In this document: piece by piece, positions 18,024 to 27,073 of the stretch
Numbering within the stretch: position 1 is the stretch's first letter
How the letters are laid out: every line of letters begins with the position of its first letter
Assembly: GCF_004342005.1 (NCBI RefSeq)
Contig: NZ_SMBX01000003.1
Coordinates: 405,829-469,828, forward strand
Direction: 5' to 3'
Source: Paracandidimonas soli
GTDB lineage: Bacteria > Pseudomonadota > Gammaproteobacteria > Burkholderiales > Burkholderiaceae_B
DNA length: 64,000 nucleotides
The notes under the pieces: model-generated
Database searches by the model: none
What the model saw: only the letters and a program-made list of their open reading frames with translations
Told to the model about the DNA's origin: nothing
Position numbers and translations under genes: made by a program

Positions 18024-19427
18024 TTACTTGGAGGATTCCTTGCCGAGGTTGCTTAGCATGGACAGTTGCTGCGTCAGGTAGGTGCTGAGGGAGTTCATCT
18101 GGGCCAGGGTCTTGTCCAGGCCGATGAACTGCTGGCGATAGGCTTCGATGGTGGCGTCGATGCGTTCGGACGTGGACTGGAACTGTTTTTCGAGCCGTTT
18201 GAGCGCCTCGGTGGAGCCTTCCTGGGCGCTGGCGATATAGCCGTCGGAGCGCAGGAACGGATCCGCCGCGTTGGTAATGGCCTTGGTGAGGCTCTTGTCG
18301 CCGACGAACAGGTTGGTGATGTCGCCCAGGTTCTCTTTGAGCGCCTTTTCCAGTTTTTCGCTGTCGACCTTCAGGGTGCCGATGGTGTAGTCGTCGGTGA
18401 CGATGCCCAGGTCGGACAGGGAGCGCATGGCGCCGGAGTCCGTGGAGAAGCCGATGGCCTCGCGCATCTGGCTCTGTACGCGGCGCGCCAGGGAGTCGCC
18501 GGTCAGGGCGCTGCCTTTTTGTGCTTCCGTATCGTAGGTCGTCAGGTTGCGTATGGTGGTCTGCAGGCTGTTGTAGGCCTTGACGAAGGCGTTGACGGCG
18601 GTGGTGGCGGCGGTGTCGTCGCGGGACACGGTGATCGTGACGGGGTCGGCGCTGGCCTTGGTCAGCGTCAGCTTGACGCCTTCGATGACGTCGTCGAGCT
18701 GGTTGCTCTGGCTGGTGATGGCGATACCGCCGTTTTCAGGGGATCCGTTGACATAGACGCTGGCGTTGACGGCCGCCTGTTCAGTGAGCGAGTGCGTGCC
18801 GCCGCTGCTGAAGCCGATGAGGCCTTGCAGCTCGCTGTTGCCGGAAACCGAGATTTCGGTGACGGCCGCGTCGGTGCCGGTGGTTCGCGAGGTCAGCATG
18901 AGCCGGAAGGGCGCATCGCTGCCGTCGTTGATGATGGTGGCGCTGACGCCGAGCTTGTCGTCGGCGTTGATGGCCTTGACCAGGTCGTTCAGCGAGGTGC
19001 CCTTGCCGGAAAGGTCGAGGGTCTGGACCGTGCCGTCGCCGAGGGTGATCGAAATGCTGCCCCCGGATCCGATGTTGCTGGTGCGGTCGGCCTGTCCCTG
19101 GGTGGTCAGGCTTTGCGCGGAAGCCAGCGTATTCACCGTCAGGCGGTATTGCCCGGCAATGGCCTTTTCGGAGGTGCTGACGCCGATGGCTTCGCTGTTG
19201 CTGCTGGATTTCATGGCGCCGATCGTACCGGGCTTGCCGAGCTGTTCCGCGGCGTTCTTGAAGGCCTCGAGCGCGCTCTTGATGGTGCCGTAGGCGGAAA
19301 AGCGATTGGTTTCCTGGATCTGGCGGTTCTGGACGAGTTCCAGGGCGACGTTTTCGCTTTTGCGAAGATCGCTGAGGATTTGCTCGATGGGAAGGCCGGA
19401 GCCCACGCCGATACTGGAAATTGCCAT
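18024..19427 (-). CDS. fliD: Flagellar filament cap protein FliD (HAP2)
   Basis: A 467-residue capping protein that folds exported flagellin at the filament tip. The N-terminal domain opens MAISSIGVGSGLPIEQILSD and the C-terminal coiled domain carries TEALKRLEKQFQSTSERIDA and YLTQQLSMLSNLG. Surface domains in the middle are Thr/Ser/Gly-rich. An AGGAG ribosome site precedes the ATG. It probably belongs to the flaG-fliD-fliS-fliT unit. Confidence 0.96.
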   Translation of the reverse strand: MAISSIGVGSGLPIEQILSDLRKSENVALELVQNRQIQETNRFSAYGTIKSALEAFKNAAEQLGKPGTIGAMKSSSNSEAIGVSTSEKAIAGQYRLTVNTLASAQSLTTQGQADRTSNIGSGGSISITLGDGTVQTLDLSGKGTSLNDLVKAINADDKLGVSATIINDGSDAPFRLMLTSRTTGTDAAVTEISVSGNSELQGLIGFSSGGTHSLTEQAAVNASVYVNGSPENGGIAITSQSNQLDDVIEGVKLTLTKASADPVTITVSRDDTAATTAVNAFVKAYNSLQTTIRNLTTYDTEAQKGSALTGDSLARRVQSQMREAIGFSTDSGAMRSLSDLGIVTDDYTIGTLKVDSEKLEKALKENLGDITNLFVGDKSLTKAITNAADPFLRSDGYIASAQEGSTEALKRLEKQFQSTSERIDATIEAYRQQFIGLDKTLAQMNSLSTYLTQQLSMLSNLGKESSK

Positions 19428-19555
19428 TTGTGTTTCTCCTGCGGATATTTTCGTTGCAATTGAGCCAATGCAATCCCGCCGATAAACGCCAGATCCAAGG
19501 GCTCATTGCGCATTTGGGCTGTTTCCCCCGGAAGCGCCGGCCGGGGCGGGGAGTG

Positions 19556-19954
19556 TCAGGCCTGGGTGTCGACCGTATTGCCCTGGAACTGGACGATCAT
19601 CTTGGCGATGCGCAGGACCGCATCCGAAGGAACCGTACGGATGACCTCGCCGGAGGCCGAGTCGATGATCGAGATGACGACCCGCTGGGCGTCATCGTCG
19701 ATCTCGAAGCGCATTCCGGTGGACCAAGCCTGCATTTCGGAGTTCAACTGTTCGATGGTCTTGTCGAGCGACTGATTGCCGGACTGTTCCTGGGATGAGC
19801 CATTGCGATTGCCGGCCGTGGGGTTGCTGTTCGTGGTTTCGACGGTGGGTGGAACCGAGATCGCGGAATCCGGCGCGACGAAGGGATGTCCTGTCTCGGG
19901 AACGGCGGGATTGCCTGCGAATGCTGCCGGTCCGATGGCAAGTGGTTGAACCAT
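19556..19954 (-). CDS. flaG: Flagellar protein FlaG
   Basis: A 132-residue protein with a disordered Pro/Asn/Gly-rich N-terminus and a conserved C-terminal FlaG domain: MRFEIDDDAQRVVISIIDS, then GEVIRTVPSDAVLRIAK. FlaG influences filament length in several bacteria. The start MVQPLAIGP at 19954 was chosen because AGGAG lies nine bases upstream; a longer frame to 20047 lacks such a site. A sigma-28 promoter is placed about 100 bp upstream. No flagellin gene is found between flaG and fliA, where it is sometimes located. Confidence 0.88.
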   Translation of the reverse strand: MVQPLAIGPAAFAGNPAVPETGHPFVAPDSAISVPPTVETTNSNPTAGNRNGSSQEQSGNQSLDKTIEQLNSEMQAWSTGMRFEIDDDAQRVVISIIDSASGEVIRTVPSDAVLRIAKMIVQFQGNTVDTQA

Positions 19955-20059
19955 GGGTGACGCTCCTGTGTCTGGTGGCTGCGGGCGCATGCAATTCCTG
20001 CGCCTGGATTTCCGGTGGGGTGCGGCTGGCGGGACCCCGCCGTACACTGCCTGGGCCCT

Positions 20060-20086
20060 GTAACGGCAGGCTTGGGCGCATCTTTA
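20060..20086 (-). promoter_or_regulatory. Sigma-28 (FliA) promoter for flaG-fliDST
   Basis: On the minus strand the sequence is TAAAGATG, 11 bases, then GCCGTTAC. This matches the sigma-28 consensus TAAAGTTT-N11-GCCGATAA with exact spacing and all core bases of the -35 and GCCG intact. It lies about 100 bp upstream of the flaG ATG and points to flaG, fliD, fliS and fliT. Confidence 0.85.
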
Positions 20087-20198
20087 GCCTGCTGCCGCCA
20101 TAAATGCGGGAACAGCGCGTGGATTCCTTGCTTTATCGCTTCAATATACGGGTGAGGCCTGGCGGATAATCAAGCATCCATTCATCCACGATTCCAGC

Positions 20199-20957
20199 AT
20201 GGCCGTCTCCGAAGAAAATCGTCTGATCGCACAGCATGCGCCGCTGGTAAGGCGTCTGGCGCTGCAGTTGCTGGCCAGGCTGCCCGCCAGCGTGGAGCTC
20301 GACGACCTGATCCAGGCGGGCATGATGGGCTTGCTGGACGCCATCAGGCGCTATCAGTTTTCCGCGGATGCCCAGTTCGAAACCTACGCCATCATGCGTA
20401 TCCGCGGCGCCATGCTGGATGAGCTGCGCAGCCAGGACTGGCTGCCGCGCAGTGTGCGGGCCAAGGCGAAATCCATCGAGCAGGCGATACAGCGCCTGAC
20501 GCACCGCCTGTTGCGCCCGGCGCATGAGCACGAAATCGCGGAAGAGCTGGGAATGTCGCTGGAGGACTACCAACTGCTTCAGGATGATGCGCGCGGCGTG
20601 CAGATATTGCACTATGAGGACCTGGCGCGCGGCGACGAGAACAAGCCCGATCCGCTGGGGCACCTGATCAGCGGCGATGACAACGGTTCGGATACGCCGC
20701 TGGGCAAGCTGATGTCGCAGGCGCTGCGCAAAGCTGTCATTTCCGCCATCGATGCCTTGCCCGAGCGGGAGAAGCTGGTGCTGTCCCTGCACTTCGAGCA
20801 GGATCTCAACCAGAAGGAAATCGCCAGCGTGCTGGGCGTGACGGAAGGCAGGGTCTCCCAGCTGAAATCGCAGGCGGTGCTCAGGATAAGGGCTGCGCTG
20901 ACGGACAAAGCCTGGGATGTCCACCCCGGCGCCGCCGATCTGCAAATGATACTTTAG
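20199..20957 (+). CDS. fliA: RNA polymerase sigma factor for flagellar operons FliA (sigma-28)
   Basis: A 252-residue sigma factor of the flagellar class. Region 2 contains LDDLIQAGMMGLLDAIRRYQ and FETYAIMRIRGAMLDELR (the -10 recognition area); region 4 holds LNQKEIASVLGVTEGRVSQL, a helix-turn-helix. The ATG at 20199 begins MAVSEENRLIAQHAPLV, standard for FliA. It is divergent from flaG, whose promoter carries its own recognition sequence. A GC hairpin (20957-20976) begins at the stop codon. Confidence 0.97.
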   Translation: MAVSEENRLIAQHAPLVRRLALQLLARLPASVELDDLIQAGMMGLLDAIRRYQFSADAQFETYAIMRIRGAMLDELRSQDWLPRSVRAKAKSIEQAIQRLTHRLLRPAHEHEIAEELGMSLEDYQLLQDDARGVQILHYEDLARGDENKPDPLGHLISGDDNGSDTPLGKLMSQALRKAVISAIDALPEREKLVLSLHFEQDLNQKEIASVLGVTEGRVSQLKSQAVLRIRAALTDKAWDVHPGAADLQMIL

Positions 20958-20976
20958 GGCGGATGCCGATCCGCCC
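20957..20976. terminator. Hairpin between convergent fliA and aer-type receptor
   Basis: A perfect 8-bp stem GGGCGGAT/ATCCGCCC with a four-base loop lies in the 42-bp gap between two convergent genes. No T-run is evident on either strand, so it may act as a weak bidirectional or Rho-assisted terminator. Confidence 0.45.
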
Positions 20977-20999
20977 TCCAGAGGGGTGGCTGCCCCGCT

Positions 21000-22667
21000 T
21001 CAGATGCCTGGCGAGGCGGTTTGCAGGCGCCGCGCCGAGGAAGGTTTGTTCGCGACGGCGGCATGCGCCGACACTTTCTCCGGATATGCCTTGCGGGCGG
21101 CCAGCACTTCGATAGTGCGCTTCAGCTTGAGACTGTCTTCCGACAAGTGCTTTGCCGCCGTTCCCAGTTCCTGGACCAGGCGGCGGTTTTCCCCGATTCC
21201 CGCATCCATGTACTCGATGGCGCCGCGTATTTGCGCCAGTCCGGAGGATTGCTCCACCGAGGCCGACGATATCTGGTCCATGACTCTGGATGTGGATTCG
21301 ACCGATTGCATGATGTCCTGCATGGTCTGGTCCGTCGCCCGCGCCTGATCGGCGCCTTGCGATATTCTGTCGACGGATTCGTCGATCAGTGTCTTGATCT
21401 CCTTGGCTGCCTGGCTGCTTTTGTGGGCAAGGCTTCTGACTTCCCCCGCGACGACGGCGAATCCTTTGCCGGCGTCGCCGGCGCGCGCCGATTCGACGGC
21501 GGCATTCAACGCCAGGATATTGGTTTGAAAGGCGATGCTTTCGATCATGCCGATGATCTCTCCCACCTTGCCGGAACTTTCGCGGATTCCCTGCATGGTC
21601 GCGATCAGCTCCGTCATGGCGTCTTTGCCGCGTTGCGCGGTCTGCATACAGGTATCGGCCAGCCGGTTTGCGTGCAAGGCATTGTCCGTATTGCGGCCGA
21701 CGGCGGCCGTGAATTGCTCCATGCTGGCGACAGTCTGCCGGATCGATTCCGCCTGCTCGTGCGTGCGCCGCTCCAGCTGCGCATTGCTCTGGTTCAGCCC
21801 GGCGGCTGTCCGGACGGTGGAGTCCACGCCGGCATTCACATTGCCCGAGATATCCATCAGGCTTTTGCGCATGATGTCCAGATAAAAGTACAACTGCTGC
21901 ATCTCATTGCTGGCATTGGTGCGGATATCCACCGCGAGGTTGCCTGCGGAAATTTGCCGGGCGATAGAGGCGATGTCGTCCAACGGCTTCAGAATGCGCC
22001 GGGCGGTACGCCAGCCGTACAGGCAAAGACCTGCGGCGGGAAGACCCAGCAGGAGCGCCAGCCATATGCCGGGCGCGGCTTCCGGCGCTTGCTTCTGGCC
22101 GAGATGCCAGGCGGCGCCGGCAAGCAGGAGAAAACCGCCCATCAGGCGGAACAGCGATGCCCCTAGGGTAGGACGGAAGGGCGCGGCCAGCCGAGACAGA
22201 AGGCGGCGCCAGCCGGTCTCGGTCTTTCTGCCGCGATGGATGATGTGGCCGCCGGATCGCCCCGCGTTGATGCGGGCGTAAAAGGATTCGGCATCGCGTA
22301 TCTGGGCTTCGGAGGGTTTCACGCGCACCGAGGCGTAACCGGTGACTTCACCATGTTCGACGATGGGCGCGACGCTGGCCTGCACCCAGTAGAAGCCGCC
22401 GTCTTTTCTTCTGTTCTTGACCATGCCCAGCCAGGGTTCGCCGGATTTCAGCGTCTGCCACAAATCCCCGAAGGCTTGAGGCGGCATGTCAGGGTGCCTG
22501 ACCAGGTTGTGCGGCTGGCCTATGAGTTCTTCGTAGGAAAAACCGCTGACCTCGACGAAGGCGGGGTTGGCGTAGATGATGCGGCCTTTCTTGTCGGTTT
22601 TCGAGATCAGGTACTGATCCGGGCGCATGACGGTTTCGTTGTCTGTGACTGGCAGGTTCTTCCTCAT
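21000..22667 (-). CDS. PAS-domain methyl-accepting chemotaxis protein, Aer-type
   Basis: A 555-residue receptor. The N-terminal PAS domain (about 10-120) has [37 protein letters not shown] and [16 protein letters not shown], closely matching Aer, where the RHPDMP and tryptophan residues line the FAD pocket. Two hydrophobic helices (about 170-190 and 200-220), a HAMP segment and the signalling domain with [19 protein letters not shown] follow. It probably senses redox or oxygen through FAD. No C-terminal CheR pentapeptide is present. An AT-rich island with repeated motifs lies about 100-130 bp upstream and may regulate it. Confidence 0.92.
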   Translation of the reverse strand: MRKNLPVTDNETVMRPDQYLISKTDKKGRIIYANPAFVEVSGFSYEELIGQPHNLVRHPDMPPQAFGDLWQTLKSGEPWLGMVKNRRKDGGFYWVQASVAPIVEHGEVTGYASVRVKPSEAQIRDAESFYARINAGRSGGHIIHRGRKTETGWRRLLSRLAAPFRPTLGASLFRLMGGFLLLAGAAWHLGQKQAPEAAPGIWLALLLGLPAAGLCLYGWRTARRILKPLDDIASIARQISAGNLAVDIRTNASNEMQQLYFYLDIMRKSLMDISGNVNAGVDSTVRTAAGLNQSNAQLERRTHEQAESIRQTVASMEQFTAAVGRNTDNALHANRLADTCMQTAQRGKDAMTELIATMQGIRESSGKVGEIIGMIESIAFQTNILALNAAVESARAGDAGKGFAVVAGEVRSLAHKSSQAAKEIKTLIDESVDRISQGADQARATDQTMQDIMQSVESTSRVMDQISSASVEQSSGLAQIRGAIEYMDAGIGENRRLVQELGTAAKHLSEDSLKLKRTIEVLAARKAYPEKVSAHAAVANKPSSARRLQTASPGI

Positions 22668-22767
22668 GAGCTCTCTTTGGCGCAGCTTGAATGGCGGCGT
22701 GGTTTCGGACGGGTATCGATGGAGGAGCGAGGGTCGATCCCGTACGTGCCGATGGTTGTAATAAAAA

Positions 22768-22797
22768 TATTGATTTATTAACGTTAAGTATTGATTT
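22768..22797. promoter_or_regulatory. AT-rich island with phased direct repeats upstream of aer-type gene
   Basis: The 9-mer TATTGATTT occurs at 22768-22776 and again at 22789-22797, a 21-bp period (two helical turns). Between them is a perfect palindrome TTAACGTTAA (22778-22787). The surrounding 60 bp is strongly AT-rich in a GC-rich genome. It lies 100-130 bp upstream of the aer-type start, the only gene that reads away from here. A regulator-binding site is likely; its protein is unknown. Confidence 0.5.
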
Positions 22798-22843
22798 TTG
22801 TATGCCCAGAGTCAATAGCATTATGCAAATAGAGGGTTTCCAC

Positions 22844-22875
22844 CAAGCAAAAAGCGCATGCCAAGGCATGCGCTT
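22844..22875 (-). terminator. Rho-independent terminator of the dctPQM operon
   Basis: On the minus strand an 11-bp inverted repeat (AAGCGCATGCC/GGCATGCGCTT, two-base centre) is followed by a T-run CTTTTTGCTT. It lies about 85 bp past the dctM stop. A second perfect 8-bp stem (CAAGCGGC/GCCGCTTG, 22899-22920) precedes it without a T-run. Confidence 0.75.
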
Positions 22876-22960
22876 CTGAAAACATCGTTGTATGGCGACA
22901 AGCGGCTTATGTGCCGCTTGCGGACGCCGTCGCGATGGACGACGCCCCTTCGCGCGAAGT

Positions 22961-24886
22961 TCAGTACAGTACGCTGGGCAGCCAGAGGCCGATGCCAGGG
23001 AACATGTACAGGATGACGATGGCGAGAACCTGGATTGCCATGAACGGCATCATGCCCAGGAATATCTGGTTCAGCGTCACGTGCGGCGGCGAAACTCCCT
23101 TCAGGTAGAAGGCGGACATGGCTACAGGAGGCGACAGGAACGCAGTCTGCAGGTTCAGCGCGACCAGAAGGCCGAAGAACAGCGGATCGATCTGGTAGTG
23201 CGCCAGCAGCGGCAGGAAAATGGGCATGAAGATGATGATGATCTCCGTCCATTCCAGCGGCCAGCCCAGCAGGAAGATGACTATCTGCGCCAGGATCATG
23301 AACTCGATGGGAGTCAGATCCATAGACAGCACCCAGTTGTTGATGATTTCCTGGCCGCCCAGCAAGGCGAACGCCGCAGAGAAGATGCTGGAGCCCACGA
23401 ACAGCCAGCACACCATGGCGCTGGTCTTGGCCGCCAGGTAGACGGACTCCCTGACCATGGCGTAATTCAGCCGTCGGTAGGCCAGCGCCAGCAGCATGCC
23501 GCCCAGCGCGCCCAGCGCCGCCGCCTCGGTCGGCGTGCACAGGCCGATGACTATGCTGCCCAGCACGGCCAGAATCAGGATGGTCAGCGGGAAGAAGGAG
23601 CTGAGCAGCATCTTGAAGATTTCCAGCCGGGCGAAGGTCAGCATGGCGTAGTAGGCCAGCATGGCCAGGCTGCCGATGGCGAAGAAGATCCAGAAGGTGG
23701 TGGACGCGGGACGGCGTTCCGCCTTGGCTTCTTCCGCGACGGCCTGGGCCTCGGAGGTTTCCGCGCTGGATTGCGCAAGAGGCTCGGCTCCGGGCGGCTC
23801 GGCCAGGCCGGACGACTCCATGGGCGGTTCCGCCAAGCCGAATTCGACGGGAGGCTCTTCCAGGCCGCCAAAACTGCTGCCGCTGTCGAAAGAGTCGAAG
23901 CCCAGTTCCTGCAGATCATAGGCCTGCTCCTGGATCGGCCTGGTCTGATTGTGGTAGCTGGTGCCCGCGATGGCGAAGAACAGCAGGGCCGGCAGCAGGG
24001 CGATGAGCAGGTTCTTGAAAAGCACGCTCATCGGGACGTTGATGTTGCGACGGCCTTTCATGGCGCTGATCAGGCCCGGGACGGCGCGATTGGTGATCGT
24101 CTCCTTGATTGCCTGGGCGTAATCGGGCAGCGGTACGCGGCGGTCTTCTTCGGACAGCGGAGGCGCGACGCTCGGGCGCAGTTTGGCCAGGATGATGACG
24201 TACAGCATGTAGAGGACGGCCAGCATCAAGCCAGGGAAGAAGGCGCCCGCGTACAGCTTGACGACGGAAACGCCGGCGACGGCGCCGTACAGAATCAGCA
24301 GCACCGAGGGCGGCAGCATGATGCCCAGGCACCCGCCCGCCGTGATGGAGCCCGCCGTGAGCTGCACGCTGTATCCCGCTCGCAGCATGGCGGGCATCGC
24401 CAGCAGCCCCATGAGCGTGACCACTGCGCCGACGATCCCGGTCGCGGTGGCGAAGATGGCGCAGGTGGCGATGGTCGCCACCGCCAGCGACCCCGGAATC
24501 CTGGCCAGGGCAAGGTGCATGCCCTGGAACAGGCTCTGGATAAGGTTGGCGCGTTCGACCAGATAGCCCATGAAAATGAACAGGGGCACGGCGATCAGCA
24601 CGTCATTGGTCATGACGGCGTAGGTGCGCAGCACCATCAGGTCCAGGGTCTGCTGGATGGCCAGATTCGTGCCCATGTCGCGGTAGGCAAGCAGGGTGAA
24701 GATGACCCCCATGCCCATCAGGGTGAAAGCAGTGGGAAAACCCAGCATGATGGTGACGACGATGAGCGCCAGCATCAGCAGGCCGAGGTGACCGTTGGTC
24801 ATGTCGGCGGGCGCCGGCATGAAGATGATAATGCTCAGGACGATGCCGATCAGGATCGTCAGACCGAACCAGACTTCTTTCCTCAT
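22961..24886 (-). CDS. dctM: TRAP transporter large permease DctM, FcbT3-like, with internal insertion
   Basis: A 641-residue polytopic membrane permease of a tripartite ATP-independent periplasmic transporter. Ordinary DctM proteins have about 430 residues. The excess lies between about 300 and 420: extra hydrophobic helices flank a soluble, acidic, proline-rich loop with three EPP units (EEPPVEF, AEPPMES, AEPPGAE). The flanks carry standard motifs (MGLLAMPAMLRAGYS; PTEAAALGALGGMLLA). Large permeases of this form belong to the mannitol/chloroaromatic (FcbT) subgroup. It overlaps dctQ by four bases and ends the operon. Confidence 0.92.
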   Translation of the reverse strand: MRKEVWFGLTILIGIVLSIIIFMPAPADMTNGHLGLLMLALIVVTIMLGFPTAFTLMGMGVIFTLLAYRDMGTNLAIQQTLDLMVLRTYAVMTNDVLIAVPLFIFMGYLVERANLIQSLFQGMHLALARIPGSLAVATIATCAIFATATGIVGAVVTLMGLLAMPAMLRAGYSVQLTAGSITAGGCLGIMLPPSVLLILYGAVAGVSVVKLYAGAFFPGLMLAVLYMLYVIILAKLRPSVAPPLSEEDRRVPLPDYAQAIKETITNRAVPGLISAMKGRRNINVPMSVLFKNLLIALLPALLFFAIAGTSYHNQTRPIQEQAYDLQELGFDSFDSGSSFGGLEEPPVEFGLAEPPMESSGLAEPPGAEPLAQSSAETSEAQAVAEEAKAERRPASTTFWIFFAIGSLAMLAYYAMLTFARLEIFKMLLSSFFPLTILILAVLGSIVIGLCTPTEAAALGALGGMLLALAYRRLNYAMVRESVYLAAKTSAMVCWLFVGSSIFSAAFALLGGQEIINNWVLSMDLTPIEFMILAQIVIFLLGWPLEWTEIIIIFMPIFLPLLAHYQIDPLFFGLLVALNLQTAFLSPPVAMSAFYLKGVSPPHVTLNQIFLGMMPFMAIQVLAIVILYMFPGIGLWLPSVLY

Positions 24887-25521
24887 GGCTGGTCTCCTTT
24901 CTTGTTTCCTTCCTGTTCGGTGACGTAGACGTCCAGCTTCTTGATGTCGTCGCTCTTGACATCCACCATGTCCATGAGCTTGTCCACATCGACTTCCTCG
25001 ACGTCCTTGTCGCGGCTGGGCCAGTATCCGAGCTTGAGGCAGCGCACGCAGTGCACGATTTCCACGAAGCTTTGCAGTAGCAGGCAGAAGCCAGCCAGCG
25101 GGATGACGGCCTTGAAAGGATAGATGGGGGGGCCGTCGGCCGTGATGTTCGAGTGCTCCTGGATGGCCCAGGATTCGGCGGCGTAATAGTAGCCGGCCCA
25201 GAACATGGCGATGACGCCGGGCAGAAAGAACAGGAAGTAGAGGGTGAGGTCCAGGCCTGCTTGCAGGCGGGGAGGGAAGAAGCCGTAGAGAACGTCGCCC
25301 CTGACGTGGCCGTTCTTGGACAGCGTATAGGCGCCCGCCATCATGAACAGGCCGCCGTACAGCATGTTCATCACATCGAATGACCAGGCATGCGGCTGGG
25401 ACAGGACGTAGCGGGAGAATACTTCGTAGGAAACAAACAGGGTCAACGCCAGGACAAGCCAGCCGAACAACTGCCCTATCCAGGTATTGAACCGGTCGAT
25501 CAAGACCAGAATATTCTGCAT
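24883..25521 (-). CDS. dctQ: TRAP transporter small permease DctQ, FcbT2-like
   Basis: A 212-residue membrane protein with four hydrophobic helices (about 15-40, 50-70, 88-112, 138-160) and the SYEVFSRYVLSQPHAWSFD stretch usual for DctQ of the FcbT group. A charged C-terminal tail (from about 170) alternates Asp/Val/Lys (VDVDKLMDMVDVKSDDIKK) and is longer than in most DctQ proteins. DctQ and DctM together couple sodium-driven uptake to the periplasmic receptor. It lies 153 bp downstream of dctP. Confidence 0.92.
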   Translation of the reverse strand: MQNILVLIDRFNTWIGQLFGWLVLALTLFVSYEVFSRYVLSQPHAWSFDVMNMLYGGLFMMAGAYTLSKNGHVRGDVLYGFFPPRLQAGLDLTLYFLFFLPGVIAMFWAGYYYAAESWAIQEHSNITADGPPIYPFKAVIPLAGFCLLLQSFVEIVHCVRCLKLGYWPSRDKDVEEVDVDKLMDMVDVKSDDIKKLDVYVTEQEGNKKGDQP

Positions 25522-25674
25522 GGTAGTTTCACCTTGCTGCTAGTGCAGTGAAATGAGATGCGCGTTGCAGTTGTGCCGCACGCGCGAGAACACGCCGGGA
25601 ACACCGGCCGTGCCTTGTATGTTGCACGGTGGTGTTCCCGAATGGAGCATGCTTGATAAAGAACCGGAAGTGGT

Positions 25675-26832
25675 TCAGCCCGCGGCGCGCTTCTTGCCGA
25701 AGTAGTGGTTGTAGGCCATGCGCCTGTTGTTGTTTGTATCCATGTCCCAGGACAGGGCGCGTTGCGCGAAGGCGCGCTGGGATTTCTCGATTTCATCGAA
25801 CAGCGGGTTGGTCTTGGCCTTTTCCGCGACGATCTTGTCCCAGACGACCAGTTGCTGCTGCAGGATGGAGTCGGGCGTCTTGTAGAAGCGCACGCCGTCT
25901 TCCTTCAGGCGGATGTAGTCCTGCGAGTAGCGGTCCACGGCCTTCCAGGACATATCGGCGGACGAGGCTTCGACGGCGTTGTCGATGATGGCCTTGAGCT
26001 GCGTTGGCAGCGCGTTGTACTTGTCCTTGTTGAAAATGATCTCGAAGGTTTCCGACGATTGGTGGAAGCTTTGCAGCATGCACACCTTGGATACGTCGGT
26101 GAAGCCCAGCGCGCGGTCCGAGGACGCATTGTTGAACTCGGCGCCGTCGAGCAGGCCGCGGTCCAGGGCCGGCACGATTTCTCCGCCGGGAAGCGCGTTC
26201 ACGGCTGCGCCCATTTCGGTGAACAGGTCGATGGCCAGGCCGTTGGTGCGGAACTTGAGGCCCTTCAGATCCTCAGGCTTGGTGATGGGGTTCTTGAACC
26301 AGCCGAAGGGCTGGGTGGGCATGGGGCCGCTGAGGAAGGAAACCACGTTGCCGCCGATGGACTCGTAGAGTTTGGCCAGCAATTCCTTGCCGCCGCCGTA
26401 TTTGTGCCAGGCTAGGATCTGGTTGGCGTCCATGCCGAAGGCAGGGCCGGAGGAGAACAGAGCCAGGGCGTTCTGCTTGCCGTAGTTGTAGCCCAGCACG
26501 CCGTGGCCGCCATCCAGGGTTCCCTTGGACACCGCGTCCAGCAGGCCGAAGGCGGGAACGACCGCGCCGGCGGGCAGGACTTCGATGCGCAGCTCGCCGC
26601 CAGTCATATCGTTGATCTTCTTGGCGAAATCGAGCGCGAATTCGTGGAAGATGTCGACGGTGGGCCAAGTGCTCTGGAAACGGAAGTTCGTTTGCGTCTG
26701 GGCCTTGGCGATGGCGGGAAAAGCAAGTGAAGCGGCAGCAGCGGTACCTGCTGCAGCACCGCCAAGGAATTTCCGGCGCGATACGGCGGAAGTGGTATTG
26801 GTCGTGGTGCTGTTATCTACCCTTTTTTTCAT
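25675..26832 (-). CDS. dctP: TRAP transporter periplasmic substrate-binding protein DctP, FcbT1-like
   Basis: A 385-residue solute receptor. The N-terminus has a twin-arginine signal (SRRKFLGG followed by an Ala-rich hydrophobic stretch ending AIAKAQ), so it is probably exported folded. The mature part begins NFRFQSTWPTVDIFHEFA and contains GGELRIEVLPAGAVVPAF and DGAEFNNASSDRALGF, features of the FcbT1/TakP-like group that bind 2-oxo acids or aromatic carboxylates. The start at 26832 follows AGGAGA by eight bases. The actual substrate cannot be read from the sequence. Confidence 0.92.
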   Translation of the reverse strand: MKKRVDNSTTTNTTSAVSRRKFLGGAAAGTAAAASLAFPAIAKAQTQTNFRFQSTWPTVDIFHEFALDFAKKINDMTGGELRIEVLPAGAVVPAFGLLDAVSKGTLDGGHGVLGYNYGKQNALALFSSGPAFGMDANQILAWHKYGGGKELLAKLYESIGGNVVSFLSGPMPTQPFGWFKNPITKPEDLKGLKFRTNGLAIDLFTEMGAAVNALPGGEIVPALDRGLLDGAEFNNASSDRALGFTDVSKVCMLQSFHQSSETFEIIFNKDKYNALPTQLKAIIDNAVEASSADMSWKAVDRYSQDYIRLKEDGVRFYKTPDSILQQQLVVWDKIVAEKAKTNPLFDEIEKSQRAFAQRALSWDMDTNNNRRMAYNHYFGKKRAAG

Positions 26833-26917
26833 GGGGTGTCTCCTGGATGAGAAGGGTGTCTTCTGTGGTTTGTTGTGTTGTTGTAGCAAACTGAAGCATT
26901 GTTCAATCGCCACGACA

Positions 26918-26957
26918 TTTATAGGGGAATGGCAGGAGGGCGTCAATCCTGATCAGG
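26918..26957 (-). promoter_or_regulatory. Sigma-70 promoter and palindromic operator of dctPQM
   Basis: On the minus strand TTGACG, 17 bases, then TATAAA gives a near-consensus promoter about 85 bp before the dctP ATG. Directly upstream of the -35 box is a perfect 10-bp palindrome CCTGATCAGG (26948-26957), a likely regulator site. Confidence 0.75.
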
Positions 26958-27020
26958 GATAACCGCGCCATTGAAATATCAGGGAAAACCAGAGATTTAA
27001 GGGTAATCGCTAAGCGGACT

Positions 27021-27045
27021 CCCGCCGCGGAGGACCGGCGGCGGG
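27021..27045 (-). terminator. GC-rich hairpin after the ABC-F gene
   Basis: A perfect 8-bp stem (CCCGCCGC/GCGGCGGG) with a nine-base loop begins about 30 bp past the stop of the ABC-F gene. It lacks a T-run, so termination is plausible but not clear. Confidence 0.4.
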
Positions 27046-27073
27046 AAGCGGGAAGAGATGCCGGGGTGTCCGG

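Noticed and set aside
18781..19506. Sigma-28-like GCCGATAA at about 19476 on the plus strand
   Set aside because: The -10 element matches, but nothing like TAAAG stands 11 bases upstream, and it would point away from any flagellar gene.
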